Below, piece after piece: positions 62,876-64,000 of a stretch of DNA of 64,000 nucleotides. Made by a program: the position numbers and the translations under genes. How positions within the stretch are numbered: position 1 is the stretch's first letter; the number at the start of each line of letters is the position of its first letter. This DNA comes from Planctomycetota bacterium. Lineage in GTDB: Bacteria > Planctomycetota > UBA1135 > GCA-002686595. The stretch is taken from NCBI GenBank assembly GCA_020638855.1, contig JACKHT010000001.1:434001-498000 (forward strand), read 5' to 3'. The notes under the pieces are model-generated. The model had not been told where the DNA came from. It worked only from the letters and a program-made list of their open reading frames with translations, and ran no database searches.

Positions 62876-64000
62876 AATCCCACCAAGAACGTATCCCCCT
62901 CATCGATCGGCAGCGCGCCCTGCTCGCCTCGACTGCCTTCGTATTGTGTTTGGGCTTGGGCTGCTCCCCCGCCCACGAAGACCACCACGGCAAAGACCAC
63001 GGCACGGGCCAAGAAGGGGCGGCGCATGAGCCCCACTCCGAATCGATGGCGACGTCCGGTGATGCCCATCCGGGCGAACACCCGGGCGAAGACGGGCACG
63101 TCGAGCTATCCGAACAGCAATTCCAAGCGGCCGGTATCCAAACAACCGTGGCCAAGCCGGGGCGCGTGTTCGATGCTTTGACGCTCCCGGGAACGGTGGC
63201 CCCCAACTCGGACGCCGTTCTGCATGTCACGCCCCGGGTTTCGGGCCAGGTGCGGAGCGTGACGAAACACCTCGGGGAATCCGTTCAAGCAGGGGAAGTC
63301 GTGTGCATTCTGGACAGCGTTGAGTTGGGGGCCGCCGCTGCCAACTACCTGCGAGACCGCGAGCGGGTCCGAGCTGCGGAAGAAACGCTCGCTCGCGAGC
63401 AAGAGCTCTACGCAGGCCGCTTGGAAGCGCTCCAGACCGTGTTGGAAGGGGGCATCGCGATTCAGGAGCGCATCTACAGCCGCGAAGAGGACCTGCAGAA
63501 GAAGGCCGTGTCCACCGTGCGCCCCCTGCTCGAAGCGGACAAGGCCCTGCAGCTCGCCAAGCTCGAACTGGCCAAGAACCTGACCGAATTGCGCGCCGAT
63601 CGGGACTCGCGGCTGCTCGAACTCGATGTCGACCTGCGCACCAAGCGCATCGACCTGGCGGCGGCCGCCAACCTGCTCCGGATCATGGGGTTTGACGCTC
63701 AAGAGGTGACGGGGCTCCATGCTGAGTCCCCCATCCTCGCCGGTGAGTACCGAGTCTATGCTCCAGGCAACGGCGTGGTGGTCAACCGCCACGCATCCAC
63801 CGGCGAATTCGTGGAGGCCGGAGCCAAGCTGTACATCATCGAGGATCTCTCCAGCGTTTGGTTTGTCGCTTCGGCCTTTGAAGAACAGCTGCAAAGCGTA
63901 CGCACCCTCCAGGCAGCGCACATCACCCTGGATGCTTTCCCCGGAACCATCCTGAACGGCGCGGTGAGCTTTGTGGACTACCACGTCGACGCCACCAGCC
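62872..64000 (+). CDS. RND efflux periplasmic adaptor subunit, CusB/CzcB-like (partial)
   Basis: The frame runs off the right edge after 376 complete codons. A lipoprotein signal ends VLCLGLGC (Cys near residue 31). Residues about 35-75 are His-rich (HEDHHGKDHG, HPGEHPGEDGH), typical of metal-capturing adaptors. The membrane-fusion core then begins: LTLPGTVAPNSDAVLHVTPRVSGQVRSV, a long alpha-hairpin, and YRVYAPGNGVVVNRHASTGEFVEAG. It links the TolC-type channel to an inner-membrane RND pump, which should be encoded just beyond the window. A divalent metal (Cu, Zn, Co, Cd) is the likely substrate. Confidence 0.87.
   Translation, partial: MKSHQERIPLIDRQRALLASTAFVLCLGLGCSPAHEDHHGKDHGTGQEGAAHEPHSESMATSGDAHPGEHPGEDGHVELSEQQFQAAGIQTTVAKPGRVFDALTLPGTVAPNSDAVLHVTPRVSGQVRSVTKHLGESVQAGEVVCILDSVELGAAAANYLRDRERVRAAEETLAREQELYAGRLEALQTVLEGGIAIQERIYSREEDLQKKAVSTVRPLLEADKALQLAKLELAKNLTELRADRDSRLLELDVDLRTKRIDLAAAANLLRIMGFDAQEVTGLHAESPILAGEYRVYAPGNGVVVNRHASTGEFVEAGAKLYIIEDLSSVWFVASAFEEQLQSVRTLQAAHITLDAFPGTILNGAVSFVDYHVDATS

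Overview
The window is GC-rich, gene-dense bacterial DNA from a Gram-negative-type cell: it encodes TonB, a TonB-dependent receptor, a TolC-type channel, an RND adaptor, a heptosyltransferase and many lipoproteins. Secreted proteins of the choice-of-anchor L and FG-GAP kinds that share one C-terminal module, a very long MscK-like channel, and many sulfatase/phosphodiesterase-like and lipoprotein genes point to Planctomycetota or a close relative. That placement is an inference; there is no rRNA gene in the window to settle it, and I recognised no tRNA gene or CRISPR array.

Layout. 1-5182: a compact forward operon (AtuA pair, phosphotransacetylase, FKBP lipoprotein, Smr protein, lipoprotein, asparaginase, CorA). 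5406-10109: giant mechanosensitive channel and a convergent GH114-like secreted protein. 10480-13111: a choice-of-anchor L secreted protein, then two tandem small HMA-domain genes, each with an in-frame TGA at the same motif position; both are read here as selenoproteins. 13155-18421: reverse-strand MiaE/adenosyltransferase pair, then RNA methyltransferase, sulfatase-like lipoprotein and a threonine/serine dehydratase. 18543-28322: tRNA-dihydrouridine synthase overlapping an SPFH/NfeD pair tail to tail, leucyl aminopeptidase, arginine decarboxylase, SlyD-like isomerase, GT39 glycosyltransferase, queuosine-precursor transporter. 28352-33660: AlkD-like protein, EfpL-type EF-P paralog, MutM, Rieske protein, a phosphodiesterase, DUF3050. 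33797-37206: a three-gene RimK / aspartoacylase-like / large ATP-grasp-like operon. 37383-45130: glycine dehydrogenase, two lipoproteins, and a Nudix / oxidoreductase / radical SAM operon. 45338-49543: a 2.1-kb tandem duplication carrying two frame-disrupted FG-GAP genes. 49856-51417: heptose transfer and activation genes. 51470-57202: copper/metal cluster (YHS-like lipoprotein, a multicopper oxidase fused to an outer-membrane barrel, TonB, TonB-dependent receptor). 57642-60779: sugar transferase, beta-CASP nuclease, LOG-family protein. 61056-64000: start of a CusCBA/CzcCBA-like metal efflux operon, cut off by the window edge.

The strongest novel signal is the tandem selenoprotein pair at 12358-13052. 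Each has a UxxxC metal-binding loop in place of the normal CxxC, a stem-loop just downstream of its TGA, a perfect 18-bp palindrome upstream of the pair and a terminator after it. A second theme is metal handling: HMA proteins, copper oxidase, TonB receptor and RND efflux all occur in one window. A third is promoter layout: several genes have a TATA-like -10 element only 6-8 bases before the start codon, implying near-leaderless mRNAs.
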